From Diphasiastrum complanatum (taxonomy: Eukaryota; Streptophyta; Lycopodiopsida; Lycopodiales; Lycopodiaceae), in assembly GCA_029204225.1 (NCBI GenBank), contig MU831908.1, positions 33,215 to 97,214 of the forward strand: a DNA stretch of 64,000 bases, read 5' to 3'. Each line of letters begins with the position of its first letter. The first letter of the stretch is position 1. The translations under genes and the position numbers were made by a program. Positions 37,694 to 51,200 of this stretch are shown one piece after another. The notes below the pieces were generated by a model. It made no database searches. It had not been told where the DNA came from and saw only the letters and a program-made list of their open reading frames with translations.

Positions 37694-40600
37694 GAGGGAG
37701 TGTTTGTGTGTGTGTGCATTGTGAAGTAGAGGGAGTGTGTGTGTGTGACATGTGTGTGAACTTTCAACTTTGAGTGTGGTGGTGTGTTTGTGTGTTTGTG
37801 TGTGTGGTGGTGACGTTAGAACTTAGTAAGTCACAAGTTACAACTTACATTTTGTGGATCGTGATTATTGTTTTGAACGTTGCAATTTGCAGTGTGCACT
37901 TGTCATTTACATTTGCAATTTGCATTTGGAATGCTCAATGGTGAATGTTCATTGTTCATGAGTTATGATTTGACCTTTGTCGGAATTCCAATGCAGGTTG
38001 TCACGGACAACGCGTCCAATTGTGTTGCCATGGGGAAGATGGTGAATGAGAAGTACCCTTGGATGTTCTGGAGTCCATGTGCTGCACATTGTCTTGACCT
38101 CCTAGTTGAAGACATTGGGAGATTACCTTGGGTCAAGGACGTTGTAGACATGGCACGATTCTTGGTGAGATTTGTCACCAAGAGACAGAGGGTCTTGAGC
38201 ATCTTCAGGTCCTATTCCACCTTGGATCTCTTGAGGCCTGCCCCCACTAAGTAACCAAGTTCCAACTTCCAACCTGACAACCTGTTTCCAATTTTTTGAT
38301 TTGAAAATTGCAATTTTGTTTTAGCTTCAAGTTTCAGTGCTCGTAGAATTTGAATTTTGCTATATAGTATAGCCTGCTTGTTGCTATAGGCTATGACCAA
38401 TTACAAATCTTATTTCATGATTTTCATCCTAGGTTTGCCTATATGCTCATTGTTTTGGAGCGGCTCATAAAAGTGCATGGAAGCTTGAGGATGACAGTGG
38501 TTTCACCCCATTGGGCAGAGTGGGGCCGATCACGAGAGGCCAAGGCCAAGAGATTTGAGGCGATCGTGATGGGAACTTCATTTTGGGATGATGCACGCTC
38601 CATTGTCATATCCATGCAGCCTATCTATAGTGTGCTTCGCCTTACTGATAGAGAGGGTTCCACCTTAGGCCTTCTTTATGAGTTTATGGATAAGCTGGGA
38701 GAGCAGCTTCAGAGTTGCACCACCATGGCTCTTGATAGGTATATTACTAGAGTGTAGTAACTACGTTAAAAGTTTCAAAGTTGATTCTTGAATCTTCAAT
38801 GTTCATTGACATTCATGATTAGAATTTAGTTAAAACTTAATAGTTCTTGAATCTTGAGACTTGAATGCTCAAGCTTCAAACTTCACTCCTGAGTCCTGAT
38901 TGTTTGCAGGCTGGAAGAAGTAAGGGGCCTATTTCTAGGCAGATGGCAGTGGTTCCATCAACCTCTGCATGTCGTGGCTTGCTTGCTTCATCCACTATGG
39001 AGGACGGAGGATCAATTCCATGATCGAGAGCTCAGGCAAGGATGGCATTCCTACGTCTCCTCTATCTATCCTGATCCCAGGGATCAGGATGCACTCATGG
39101 ATGACTTGAATTTATTCAGGTATGTACTATGTAATTAGTAAATTGTAATATGTATTCAGGACCTAGATATGTAATATGTATTCATCTATGTAGACAGTAG
39201 TATGTATATGTAATACTTATGAACTTTGAAGTCGAAGGCTTAACTTTTAAGCTAGCTGCTAGTTAAAACTTAACAGTAGTAACTTGTAAGCATTTAGTAT
39301 TTACTAATATATTTTGAAATTTGAATGGTGATGAATGTTGAATGTTCAGGACCGAGCGCCTCGATTTCGGTCGTGCAGCTGCCATGCTGAGGGAAGGGCA
39401 ATTGCGCCCTGTTTCATGGTGGATGAAGTATGGGAATGATGTTCCCAAGTTGCAGAAACTTGCCATCTGCGTCCTCTCACAAGATTGCGCAGCAGTTGCA
39501 TGTGAGAGAATTTGGAGTGTGTTCTCTCTGATTCATACGAAGGGGAGGAACAAACTTTCTATAGCGCAGCTGGAGAGGTTGGTGTATGTGAATGCCAACC
39601 TACGGCTTGTGAAGAAGCTGAGAGAGACTGGGGAGCCCATACAGGTAATGAATCATGATTCATGATTAAATCATTAATCTGAATTCTATAGAGTCTAGTA
39701 TGTACCATGAATCATGATTTGTCTAGATAGTAAAGTCTAGACTCTACACTAAGAAGCTAGAACCTTCAGGCTTCAAGTTTCAACTTTCAACATTTACATT
39801 TCAAATTTGCTATTTTTTTAAAATCGTTTACCAGTACTTACTATTGAGAATCGAAATCTTGGTTTAATTTCAATTTTCGTGGGTTAATCCTGATGAGATC
39901 GATGTGGCAAAGGTTCCGGACTTGCCACCAAGATCACAAGAGGAGGAGGATGTCTATGCTCTACTCCATCGGGAGGCCTTAGCAGCTGCAGGTTGATTTC
40001 GATGCCCAATTCCCCGATTCACTGCGTTACATTAGTAGGCTTTTAGTACTTTGAAATTTTGTAGAAATACTAGATAGTGGATTACTAGATTGTAAATTGT
40101 AATTACTAATTTGTAATTTGTAAATTGTAAGTTAAAACTTAAAAGTAATATGACATGTCGAGACTCGAGCCTAAGTCCTGATTCCAATTTCCTTGTGTGC
40201 ATTGCGCAGGGCCTACCACTCGAGCTGCAGCACGCAGGACCAGGAGCGCAGGAGAGGGCCCGAGCCATGCAGCAGTCTCAGACACCTTTGAGAGTCCCTC
40301 TAGCTCTGACTCAGATGAGGAATCCGCCACTGAGGGTGAGGGATCAGATGAGGAGGATGAGGGTGACTCTGATGATGGGGAGGATGACATTGAGCCTGAG
40401 GACATGCCAGTGCCTCCACGACGACAACGTCTGAGGCGGGCAGCTAGAGCCTGGATGGGCATTGGGGGGGGGCACTCACTGCTCAGTACTCACTGCTCAG
40501 CATAGATCATAGATGATACTCTAGGCTGAGGGCTCTAGCATAGTAGTTATACATATTACTGTTTACATATGACAGTTGACTTCAGACTCATGGGGCCTCA

Positions 40601-42180
40601 GGCTTGAGCCTCGAGGGCCGAGGCCACGCTTGACACTCTTGTTATTTATGCAGCATGATAGCATCATTGCTTTTACAGTTTACTTTAAACTTTAAAGTTT
40701 AAACTTTTGACTCTTGAATTGTAATTTGTGATTCACTGAAGTCTGATTTGTAAATTCAAAATTGTTAGTAGCTACTTAATACTAGTTAGAACTTGCTACT
40801 TACTACTTAGAAGTTAGAACTTAGTGCCCACTGCCAACTTGAAGTTACTTCCAAGTTAGTGGTCAATGCATTGTAATTTGTAATTTGTAAGTTGTAAGTT
40901 ATAACTTCAAACTTGTAAGTACTATCTAGTAACTTCTAAGTAGTAAGTAGTAAGTAGTAAGTTGAAAGTTGAAAGTTCTAACTTCTATAGATAATAGTTA
41001 TTAGTTTGTAATTTTATTGTTTAAACTTTACAATTTTTGGAAGTTCCTGGATGTTTGAAAATTGAGACTGTAATATGTATGATGAATGGTGACAATATCA
41101 ATAATTGACTGAGGAAAGTGTCAAGTGAGCACTGATTCATGACCAATTGGCAGTGACCACATACTGAATCCTGATACTACAGCTTCTCCTCTTGAATTGC
41201 ATTCTCTAGGGCATTCTCATGAAATTGGATGTATCTACTTGTTACCGGACTGTCTATGACATGTGTAAACCCTCAAAAACACATTAAAAAAAAAAACCCT
41301 AAAAAAATCTCGTTTTGAACCAGAACCAGTCATTTCAAACGCGTTTCGAACGCGTTTTGAAACGACGTATGAAACGAGCCCTTGAAACATTGGTGAAAGC
41401 TCTAATTAAGAGCATTATTACTGTGTAGTTTGCCGAATGTTTCGGGTGCAGGATGGTCTAGTTTAGGTGCATTAACTCCTAGGTTTACGCTATTGCTCCT
41501 TTAATATAAAAAATTAATAAAGAAACATAATGCCCCAAAATTCTCCTTCCTCTCTCTCTCTCTCTCTCTCTCTCTTCACCTTACGATCGCTCATAGCTTA
41601 TGAGGATTCCCGATGCGCGACACTCATGATACGAGAGATGTTTATACTACGACAGGATTTGTATCAGACAGCCCAGCCGAGTCAGGTTTCTTAGCCTCAG
41701 ATCACTTCTTTCTTCTCCAGGAGGAGAGGACGTTTTGATGACGGTGACGATGATGATGATGACCTACTTGCCCACAGAGACCAGAGACAGTGTCCCACAC
41801 ATACCCATGTTGCAGCACGAGCTACTCGACCTATCACAAGGAGACCTCTTCATCCTCTCAGACGACGTCAGAGACCACTAGTGGCCCTTCATGCCACAGG
41901 CCGTATTACATCCTTCTATATCATCAGCACCAGCAGGACAGGACTAGATGATAGCGTCTTATCTCACTCATGACTGTTAGCAGTATACATGCTCCCACAT
42001 GTTTCTAATAGCATCACATCTATTTCAGTTTATAGCTTTAGCTCTAGATTGCTACTTTTGTTACTGTTTTGGAGACGTTTCATACGCTCCTATGGTTACC
42101 ACATACTTGACATGTACATTTACTAGTCTTATATGCCTTTTGGCATGGAAAAGACATTAATAAAGTTTTCTTTCTTTCTT

Positions 42181-42214
<34 letters not shown>

Positions 42215-45200
42215 ACTTTAGATGTCTTACAAGACCTAATATGAGGTAAGATAGATCTTTTCACAGCAAGAGCAACCATAGAATGTGCTTGTGCATCCCT
42301 TCTATCCCACTTCTTTTGTTCTTCCGAAGATGGAGAAGATGATGTTGATGATGATGACCCACGAGGTGTAGGAGGTGCCAAAGACGGAGGCCTTTCCTCA
42401 TCACCATTGACCAAATCCCACAGCCCTTTCGCTATGAGAAAATTCTTCATCATGTAACTCCACAAGGAGTAGTTTGTGCCATCCAACCGATCTTCACTAA
42501 ACAAAGAACCGATAGCTTCTGATTCTTTAGCCATTACCTCCAATAGAATTTCAGCTTGTAGTAGATAGGAAAGAGAGCCTTTCCACAACCAAATCTACTC
42601 AAAAAATTTGCAGCAAACAAAGAGCTGAAAGTAGGAGCACAAGATGTCTTTCAATCTGCAACCAAAGTGCCCAAAAGATAATGGAAAGATGGCTGTCTTT
42701 TTGCACAAACAAACCAGCTTCTTGAAAATTAGGTTAGCTTCGATTGAAGCCTACATCGAAACCTAATTAGGAAGCCAAATAGTGTGATCAACACACACTC
42801 CAATAGGGCTATTGAAAGCGCCCTACTGCTTGCTGAGAATCTCCAAATTTCCAGCCCCAAGTTGACCTAACCTTGACTAGGGTTTGCTGAATTTTGGGCG
42901 CCCTCACTAAATGTAGGGCACCCCCAAAAGTCAAGATAGGGCCCCTAAACAAAATTAGACCCCTAAGGACCCACGAGTCAGTACATGACCAAAATTGGGT
43001 CCAACTGAACTTAAGACAAACTTAAGATGGCCTAAATAACTAAATACCCATGGTTACACAAATCTCGACCTTTTGGGTCAAATAAACCTATGGATTAACT
43101 TTATCATAGTCATTTATTTCTAACAAGATGCTCCTCATGCTCCTCCAAAGTCTTACTATAGATGAGAATATCATCTAAGTAAACTATGACGAACTTTCCC
43201 AGATATGGGCGAAGAAGATCGTTCATCATCTACTGGAAAGTCGCTGGAGCATTTGTCAATTCCTCCTTACTTTGAGTTAGAATCCTTTGGGCAATTCCAA
43301 AATAAAATGCAACTTGACCAAAGCAGGATCTATTTTAGTAGCAAAACGAGAATATACCTCCTGAAAATCTTGCAAGTATCCATCCAGTGGCCGGTTACCC
43401 ATGTGAATTGTCGCGTACTGGCGACAAAACTCGAAGTTGTCCAAGATGGGTAAGAAGGCCACCTTGAAGGCCTTGCAAAAATCCTCCCTGCCAAGTCGTG
43501 GGCACATCGGTTTTGCGTCGTAGATCCTGCCACTAGGTTAAATGCTTTGCCTCGCAAATACATGATGACCATGCTGATCTTATTGTTGTCCGTCGAATCA
43601 TCCATGGAAAAACGCGAACTCCATTGATCCAGCCACGGAGTCACAACATGACGGGATCTATCTTTCTACTCTCCTGAAAAAAGGTCTGGCATGAAGAGAG
43701 GATGGTGCAAAGCTTGCCTGGTTTGTGCCAATTCCCTCCACTCTTGTTGTTCCAACTTCCTTATTATGTCTTGCCTGCATATCAAGAATCTGCTGCTGGA
43801 GATTGTTGATTGCTAACATAAGGGTTTCAGTATTCTGAACTATAGGGATAGTCATAGATTCATCCTGTTTAGATTGGGTGGGCTCCATGATTGAAGAAGA
43901 AAAATATACAACTGATGGAAGGAAGAGGCTCACTCAAGATCAACTCACTTTTTAACACTCAAACTAGATTATCAACAGGCTAAGGTATTGTCCATGGCTG
44001 CTACAACACTTGAGAATCCTGAGAATTTAAGAAGACAAATGAGAAGAGCAAGAGGAAGGATGGCTATCCACCATCCCACAGTCTTCCAAACTTTCTCTTA
44101 TTCATGCAAGGAGTTAACACCCACCAATCTTTTGTGGGACAGCTAAGACTTAAGCTGTATAGGTGGCTGCCACATAAGCTAATATGTAGACAGGCGGTTG
44201 CCACCCAGACTTCCCTCCAAAAAAATGCCTCTATGGACCAGACTGCCCGAAGGTTGCCACGCAGGCCCCACGGGCCCTGCGGACCTGCGGACCCTGCACA
44301 GGCCCAGCGGAAGTTTGTCTCTCTATCTTCTTTATGTTGTTGATCAAAAGTGTGTATATATCTCCACTGTGTGGAGTTTACAAGACAGCTAAATAGAGAA
44401 TTACAATGCTAATCAACTAGTTAGTTATTCTCTGTTATCGCTAACTCTTTCAGTTGAGCGTGAAGTACAATACGCCATGCTCGTTGAGCTGCCAGTTGGT
44501 AGCGCAAATTGTTTTTCTTCGTCTTTGTTTTGTTTCTTTCGTGCTTTAGGGTTTAGGGCTTTCCGGTCTTCGCTTATGCTCCTCATTCACCTTTTACTTT
44601 CTGAACCAATTTATTGTGTTCAAAATAATGTCAGTGTGTATGTTACTCTTTCTTATCACTCTGTCTGACCCCGATCTTCTATAGATTTTTGTCTCTTTCT
44701 TTCTACAACTAACAACCATCAAACTTTAGAGAAATTTCAAATTATTGTGATTGCTCTATATCATCCCACCCTCTGTCCCCCCTCCCCCCCCTCCTCATCC
44801 ACCCCCTCCTCCTCGTAGTTCAATGTATACTCCTCTTCCTCCTCTCGTGAACCTTCCTCATCTCCCTCCTCCCTATCTCCTCTCCTCTCACCTGCTCTCC
44901 AGGGTCCAGTGGCGTCGTGCAGAGCGGGCCTTGGCATCCATCTGCCTGTGTTACGTATAGCTCCCAAAAGATATCATCTTCAACCTCAGGCTGCGTAGGT
45001 CTCCAAAGAATGGTGGCGTCGGTGTCGAGCATGCACAAGTCAGGGTTCACCTGCAACCACAATAGAATCTGGGCTATCATGAAAGTTTCATTGTCGAATT
45101 AACAAGATACGCATTGATACTAACAATGATGAAAACCAATACATATCAAAACCAGATCGAACATAAACTAACCTCCAACAACTCTCCGGATGTCACGTAG

Positions 45201-48200
45201 CGTCGTAGCATCCGTACATTGCTGGAAATGTACACTAGCCACTTGCATTGATCGATTAAGAGCCGGTTCCTCCTCTTCGTGTGATGCATGGACTAAGTGA
45301 TCCAGTTCCACTCACAGGTGAAAGCTGAATAGTCTTGTGACAAGACTCTCGTCGCCAAATGTTGGAGATCTAGCGTGGAGCGGCCTTGACAACCCCACCA
45401 TGTCATAGGACGCAGCTGGTCCTCCCTCCGCGTGCACTGGTCCCGTGCAAAATGCTCTATGAATCGCTCGAACTTCAGCAAGTATGCCTCAAGATTGATG
45501 AGGCACTGCTGTTGGCAAAAGAACCATCTCACGTGTCAATGTGTGTAATGGATTTACTCACTTTGTATACTCCACCCATCCTCAATGGAGCTCCTGGTCA
45601 TGCCGGTGCGCCACAGGGGGTGCAACATGTGGGCCACAACATGGATGTGTCTGTGGAAGTAATCCCACCTCTCCTGCCAAATGTCTAGTAGCTCCTGCCC
45701 CTTGCAAAAGCAACATAGGAGACACTACTCGTTTTTCATTCAAATTCAAAAAGCGAAATAAAAATACGACATAGATAACGAATAGGAATTGGACTTGGCC
45801 TCATCCATGCGGGATTTCGTCAGCCCCTCTCCAATTCGGTCCATAAACTCGTATATGAGACTAAGAGTGCACCCCTCTCGGTCTACTAGGGGCAACACAT
45901 AGAACACATGCCTCAACATCTCAATGAGCTTCGGTGCCTATGTCCAAAACTCATCTCCAAACATAGTCATTTGAAAATGAGTGGCATCCTCAGTACGGCC
46001 TCTGAACTGGTCGAATCTAGGGCTGGCCACCATTCTCCGCAAATGGTCTCGCACTGCCACCAATCGCTCGAGAACCACGAAGTGGTAGCCAAACCGAGTG
46101 GGTGTCGGTTCCCTGAGATCCAAGGGTGAGAAGTTGTGAAACAAGGCTAACATGGGATCCTTCCTTGTAACAAAATTGACCATGCGCATGGCCTAAGCTG
46201 TGATATGCAAGACAAGCACCCACATACAAATTCATTATGGGCCGAAGTAAATGACAACTACTAACCCAAGAAAGAAGGATAAGAAAATATACCTCATGGC
46301 TACATAGGAGTTCGCGCATCATGGACCAACATATCGACAGAGTGTGCAACACATGGTGCCCACACAATAGAGGGGTGCTCACGCATCAGCACTCTCCCAT
46401 CTGATTGTAGTTCATGGCATTGTCTTTGACAACTTGAACCATGATGAGTTCACTACATTGTAGATGAACTCTATGGTGATAGTTGCACCCTCATGCGTGG
46501 CATCCACTCCTTGTAAAAAAACAGTGCCAGCAGGGCAGGAAACCATGATGTTCACGACGGATTTGTGACGAGTGTCAGTCCATTCCTTGGAATATGGAGC
46601 AATCGTAATTGAAAAACAAATTCGATTAGACATAAGTTAGGCTCTACACTTGCTATATGGAACAACACCTCCCATATCAAACATAAGAGCAAGATGCAAC
46701 AAATGTGAAAGAAACTTGTGAAGGCCCTAATAAGGCCCAAATTGAACACTTATGCATGATTGGAGATTTTGACCTGGGGATTAGACAAATGATGGGAGAA
46801 TATAAGATTTATAATCCTAAACTAAAAGCATACTCTGAATTCGTGGTACATGAATTGTTGTAACAAATCCCAAAAGTGAAATGGATGATAGTACCTAGAG
46901 CCCAAAATTATCAAACAGATCCTCTAGTATGTATGTATATGTATGTATCAAACATGCGCGTCCGGGCCGGGCACGGCCATTTTGTGTCCGTGTCCGGCGC
47001 CAGGATGCGTCCGCGTCCGACCCCCGGGAGCAGGGTCGAACGCATCCATTTTTTTTTAAAATTAATTAATTTTTAACCATTTTCACACGTATTTACACTA
47101 AAAGAAAGTGCGTCTACCCTGGACGTGGCACCTCTGCCACCCTCTGTCCAATGTAGTCTGATGAGAAGCTCTGGGCCTAACATGTCTCTAATGTGCAGTG
47201 GTGTGCGACCGAGGTAGTAGATGGGCCAACAGGGGGTCGATCTGAGGATGGCATGATATGTGCTGTGCCTCTCTCCTGACTCATGCTAGGACTTGCCTTT
47301 GTCGGTGAAGCACCAGCAACTGATGATGGTGATTGTCGTGAAGGCTCTGATGGAGTGGCATGGGGCCTAGGTACCCTTGCATGTCTGCTAGAAATTGTAG
47401 GAATATCAAGGGTAAGTGACCCTCTGTGGCTTGGCCCTGCACTTGTATGCCTATTGGTCTGGACCCCCTATGTGACTAGGCCCTGCACCTTGTCTCTGCA
47501 AGCCCTGTCCTGCTGTCTGCCCAGAAAAACTCTGTGCTAGTCTAAGTGGCTCAGTGGATGATGCATCAGGTCCATATGTCTCTAGTAGCCTCTCTACCTC
47601 AACATCTGGAATGGCACTGCAAGTTGCTATACCCATCCCCCGCACATCTGGCATGGCTGCTAAAAGTTAAAAACAAATTACCGACAAAAACGACATGAAA
47701 AAAGCAAGCATGACATTCAAAACGTGACCTACGTGCTGCAAATGCCAAAAGAGACATTCCTAACATTCTTGTAGGCATTAAGAAACACAACATAGCATTT
47801 TACAACCATCCATCAGATAAATACAGGCCATTTCACAAGAAAAGCGAGCATAACGTTCAAAGCCTGACATGTGCTGTAAGGGCAAAAATTGACACTACTG
47901 GCTATCTTCTAGGCATCAAGAAACGTAGTATAACATTTTACGGTGTCAATCGGAACCCTACAGCTCACTTCACAAATTAGGGCAAAAAGCGACTCCAGGC
48001 AAAATGGGATCAAGAGACAATTTGCAATATGAGGGCTGTTGAGATATATACTTTGTGACACCCCGTTTTTGTAGCTTCAGCTAGTAAGCGCTGCCCTTGA
48101 AAATTGAGCTAGTGGGGTCACCTCATCTCATCCATGTATGTAATTTGACAAGCTAGCCTCCATGATGACTAGGAGCTCCACTCCCTACGTTGAGGAGCTA

Positions 48201-51200
48201 AGGCAATTTTTTGTATTTTTGGTGCTCTTTATCATTTGTTTGTTAGCTTTCTCTAGCTTTCAGGTCTGTGTCTTCTATTAGGGTGAAGATATCTCATAGC
48301 TAGGCCTTTAATTTTGTCACCTTTGTGGCTTACTTCTCTGAATCTTCACCTATTAAGTTTTGATTGTTGAAATCCTTTTGTTTGATATAATCCCCTCACA
48401 CCAATGCACCCCACCGCCGCCTGCCCGCCCCCTCTCAAGAATGCATATTTCACCTAGACTAAGGTGAGGTATGCTTTATGCTACCTAAATGTTGAACAAT
48501 TTATCTATGCTTAACTCTCAGCCCATTTTCAAGGTCTTTCTTGTATACAAAAGAATTTGTAGGCTATCTTGACCTTCTCATTTTATTACTTCAAGTTTCT
48601 GGGTATTACTGCATTGACTCTTGAGAAAGATCCAATCCTTTTGTCTTGGGTCAGATCATTGAGAGGAATCAAATCTGGCTGCTGGCATTTTCAAGATAAA
48701 AGAGACATTTTGTTCTTTGTTTTGTTGTTTACGCATGGTGCCGGTATTGTCTTGCTAGACTCAAGTTGAAACTTTGTAGATTGCCAAACGATGCCTTTAT
48801 TTAGCTATGACCTTCAATGCACTATTATGCTAACCATTGTAACCATTGTGGCACATCTACCATATAACACACTTTATGATACGTTAGTGATTTACTTTAG
48901 TCTTGGCCTTCATCATGACTTGATTTGTCTTGCCCCTCTGGAGAAGTCATAAACACTCAGTATGCTAGTCGTTGTACAAATGTATGAAAGCTAATGTGGA
49001 CATATGTTTGTGCATGTGACCTGCACCTGCTCTTGGGTGCGGACGAAATGAATGAGTATAACCTTTCAAAAATATGATCTTGCATCATTTTAAGCTTGCA
49101 TGTAATACCACAAATGCATGTGATATGCGCTGTGCAGCTTTGTACAACAATTAGTCATTTGAGCACAAGCAGCTTGCATGTTTATGGAAAATACGGTGTG
49201 AGGTATACTGCACCTACTTTTCCCTTTACCCGATGCATTCATAAGTTAAAATTCTGATTTTTGGGGGGGCATTTCTGAAGGGTAGCGTCATGTCCATTAT
49301 TGTAGCCCTGAAATTGATGTAGAACTTATGCTCAATTCTCAGCATTATGAACTAAGCTTTTTCTGATGCTTTGTTTGCAGTTTATCAGCATTGATTGATA
49401 ATCGTATATTCAGTGTTCATGGAGGCCTCTCCCCTTCCATCACAAGTATAGACCAGGTATGATGGACTGTTAAGATGATTATACTTTTAATTTGGAACAC
49501 CTTTTACATTTCTGCTTGTTATTCCACTGTTTATGCATCTATGGGTCAATTGAATATTCTAGTATTGCTAAACCCGTGTAGACAATATATGGCTGATTAT
49601 ATTTGGGAATGGCATTTATATGTCTCGTTCCAGATTAGAACCATCGATAGGAAGCAGGAAGTACCGCATGATGGGGCAATGTGTGATCTTCTATGGTCAG
49701 ATCCTGAGGATATAGAAGGTTGGAATTTAAGTCCAAGAGGAGCTGGTTTTCTATTTGGTGGAAATGTGGTCACAACTTTCAACCATGCTAACAAGATTGA
49801 GTTGATTTGTCGAGCCCATCAACTAGTAATGGAAGGTTACAAATGGATGTTCAACAATCAAGTGGTAACAGTATGGTCTGCTCCAAATTACTGCTACAGG
49901 TGTGCATCTTCATCGTTTCTTTAGATTTAGAGTAGTAGCGTTATTTTTTTCTGTTCTTATAATTTCGTGCTCGCATTATATAACGGCTAAATGTGGAAAC
50001 CAATTGTAACATTTAGGCTTTTTCCAGGTGTGGGAATGTGGCTGCAATATTGGAGTTAGATGAGCATCTGAACAAAAAATTCACTGTCTTTGAAGCTGCT
50101 CCCCAGGTATGTTATATTGACACCAAAGGTGGATACCAAATAAGATGCTACAATTTTGTAGATGTTGAAGAAGCTACAAATTGAAGAAGGTGATGCAAAA
50201 GCCACAAAACTAGAAATGTTGTAGGATAGCTACCGAATGGCGGTCTGAGGCAAACTGGTATTCATGGACATTCTTCCAAGCTCTGCTAATTGACCAGGAA
50301 TGCCATATGGGAAACTCAGTGATCCACCCAAAAAAGTAGGAATCCACCATGGCTAATCAATACAATAACAAAATTTTCATAGAATCCAATGCTGTTGGCA
50401 AAACAAATAATCTGCAAGCTCGCTATCTATAATGCCATGATGGAGCTGCATGAGGATCCAAAAGACGACCAGCCATAGATGCAAACATATAGCATCCCAG
50501 AAAGAATATGATGTTAGCAGTAAAGGAGCAACTAGGCAGAACCATCTTTGAGAAAAGTTGACATTGAAGAAAAGTTATGCAATAGTAGACAGTCAATGGT
50601 CTCGACCAACATGATATGGTAACAGAGTGATGAATAACTAATGCCTGAGCTAGTGTAGCGATGTGAACAACATGTGGAACAGAATGAGTAAAGAGTTGTT
50701 ATCTTCAAGTTCTCAAAGACAGAAATGAGTGGAGAGCGAACGTGTGAGACGGATGCAGCATATTATTGATTATTAACCTGCATTATAATAGAAGAATTCT
50801 CAATGTCCCATTATCGGACGGCTGATCGTGTAAAGATGGAAGTTCTCTTTCAAATGCAATTCCCTTGACCTCACCCACTGTTTCCAATACCTAATCTTTC
50901 CGGAAGCTACCAGAAACTTGATTTTTTGCATGTCACTTTCCAGGTCTCCCAATCCAAATTTGATGCTTTCCTGCCGGGTCATTAAACTCTAGGAGTCCTC
51001 AAAAGGAAATGTGGTTGAAAGTCGAACCATTTTCTTATCAAAACAAAAAGAACCTAATTTTTAGGTACTGGAATGACTTTTCTTCGTGCACCATAAATTG
51101 TGGATCAAACTGTAATGATCAATCGGACACTCTTAACGCTCTCATGAATTGCAGCAGATTGGCTAGGATTGGCGCTCCCTTTTTGAGTCACAAAAATCAG

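Larger units (their letters stand above)
37183..41392 (+). mobile_element. hAT element 1 with GAAACG-rich ends
   Basis: The left end CACTGTGTTTCTGAAACG and right end TGAAACATTG (reverse complement CAATGTTTCA) form imperfect terminal inverted repeats. GAAACG occurs at least eight times in 37190-37435 and twice in the last 60 bp, with CGTTTC as well. The coding part lies at 37997-40505. A TG/GA microsatellite block (37519-37810) occupies the place where the N-terminal exons should be. No 8-bp target duplication was recognised. Confidence 0.8.
44760..47660 (-). mobile_element. hAT element 2, decayed, minus strand
   Basis: On the minus strand the order is: an N-terminal linker (about 47654-47451; [18 protein letters not shown]), the SDGWTD-region exon (46633-46412), a KDNAMNY/APCVAH exon (about 46440-46300), [18 protein letters not shown] (46189-45938), [18 protein letters not shown] (about 45880-45810), the dimerisation region (45532-45293; [19 protein letters not shown]) and an acidic tail (44967-44761). 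The first catalytic block reads [11 protein letters not shown] where SDGWTD is expected, so the catalytic Asp is lost. Stops and frame changes are frequent. Confidence 0.8.
34596..49380 (+). other. PP4C intron 4 (14.8 kb), nested transposon site
   Basis: Donor GTGCG at 34596, acceptor TTTGCAG at 49380. The next exon restores the Ser codon and frame exactly, so the intron is certain. It holds a SINE, two hAT elements on opposite strands, a copia gag with LTR and a gypsy gag-RT fusion. Confidence 0.95.

Noticed and set aside
44751-44960. Proline-rich ORF
   Set aside because: It is the complement of the acidic tail of hAT element 2.
49475-49924. A separate 149-codon gene
   Set aside because: It is PP4C exon 6 read with parts of introns 5 and 6.
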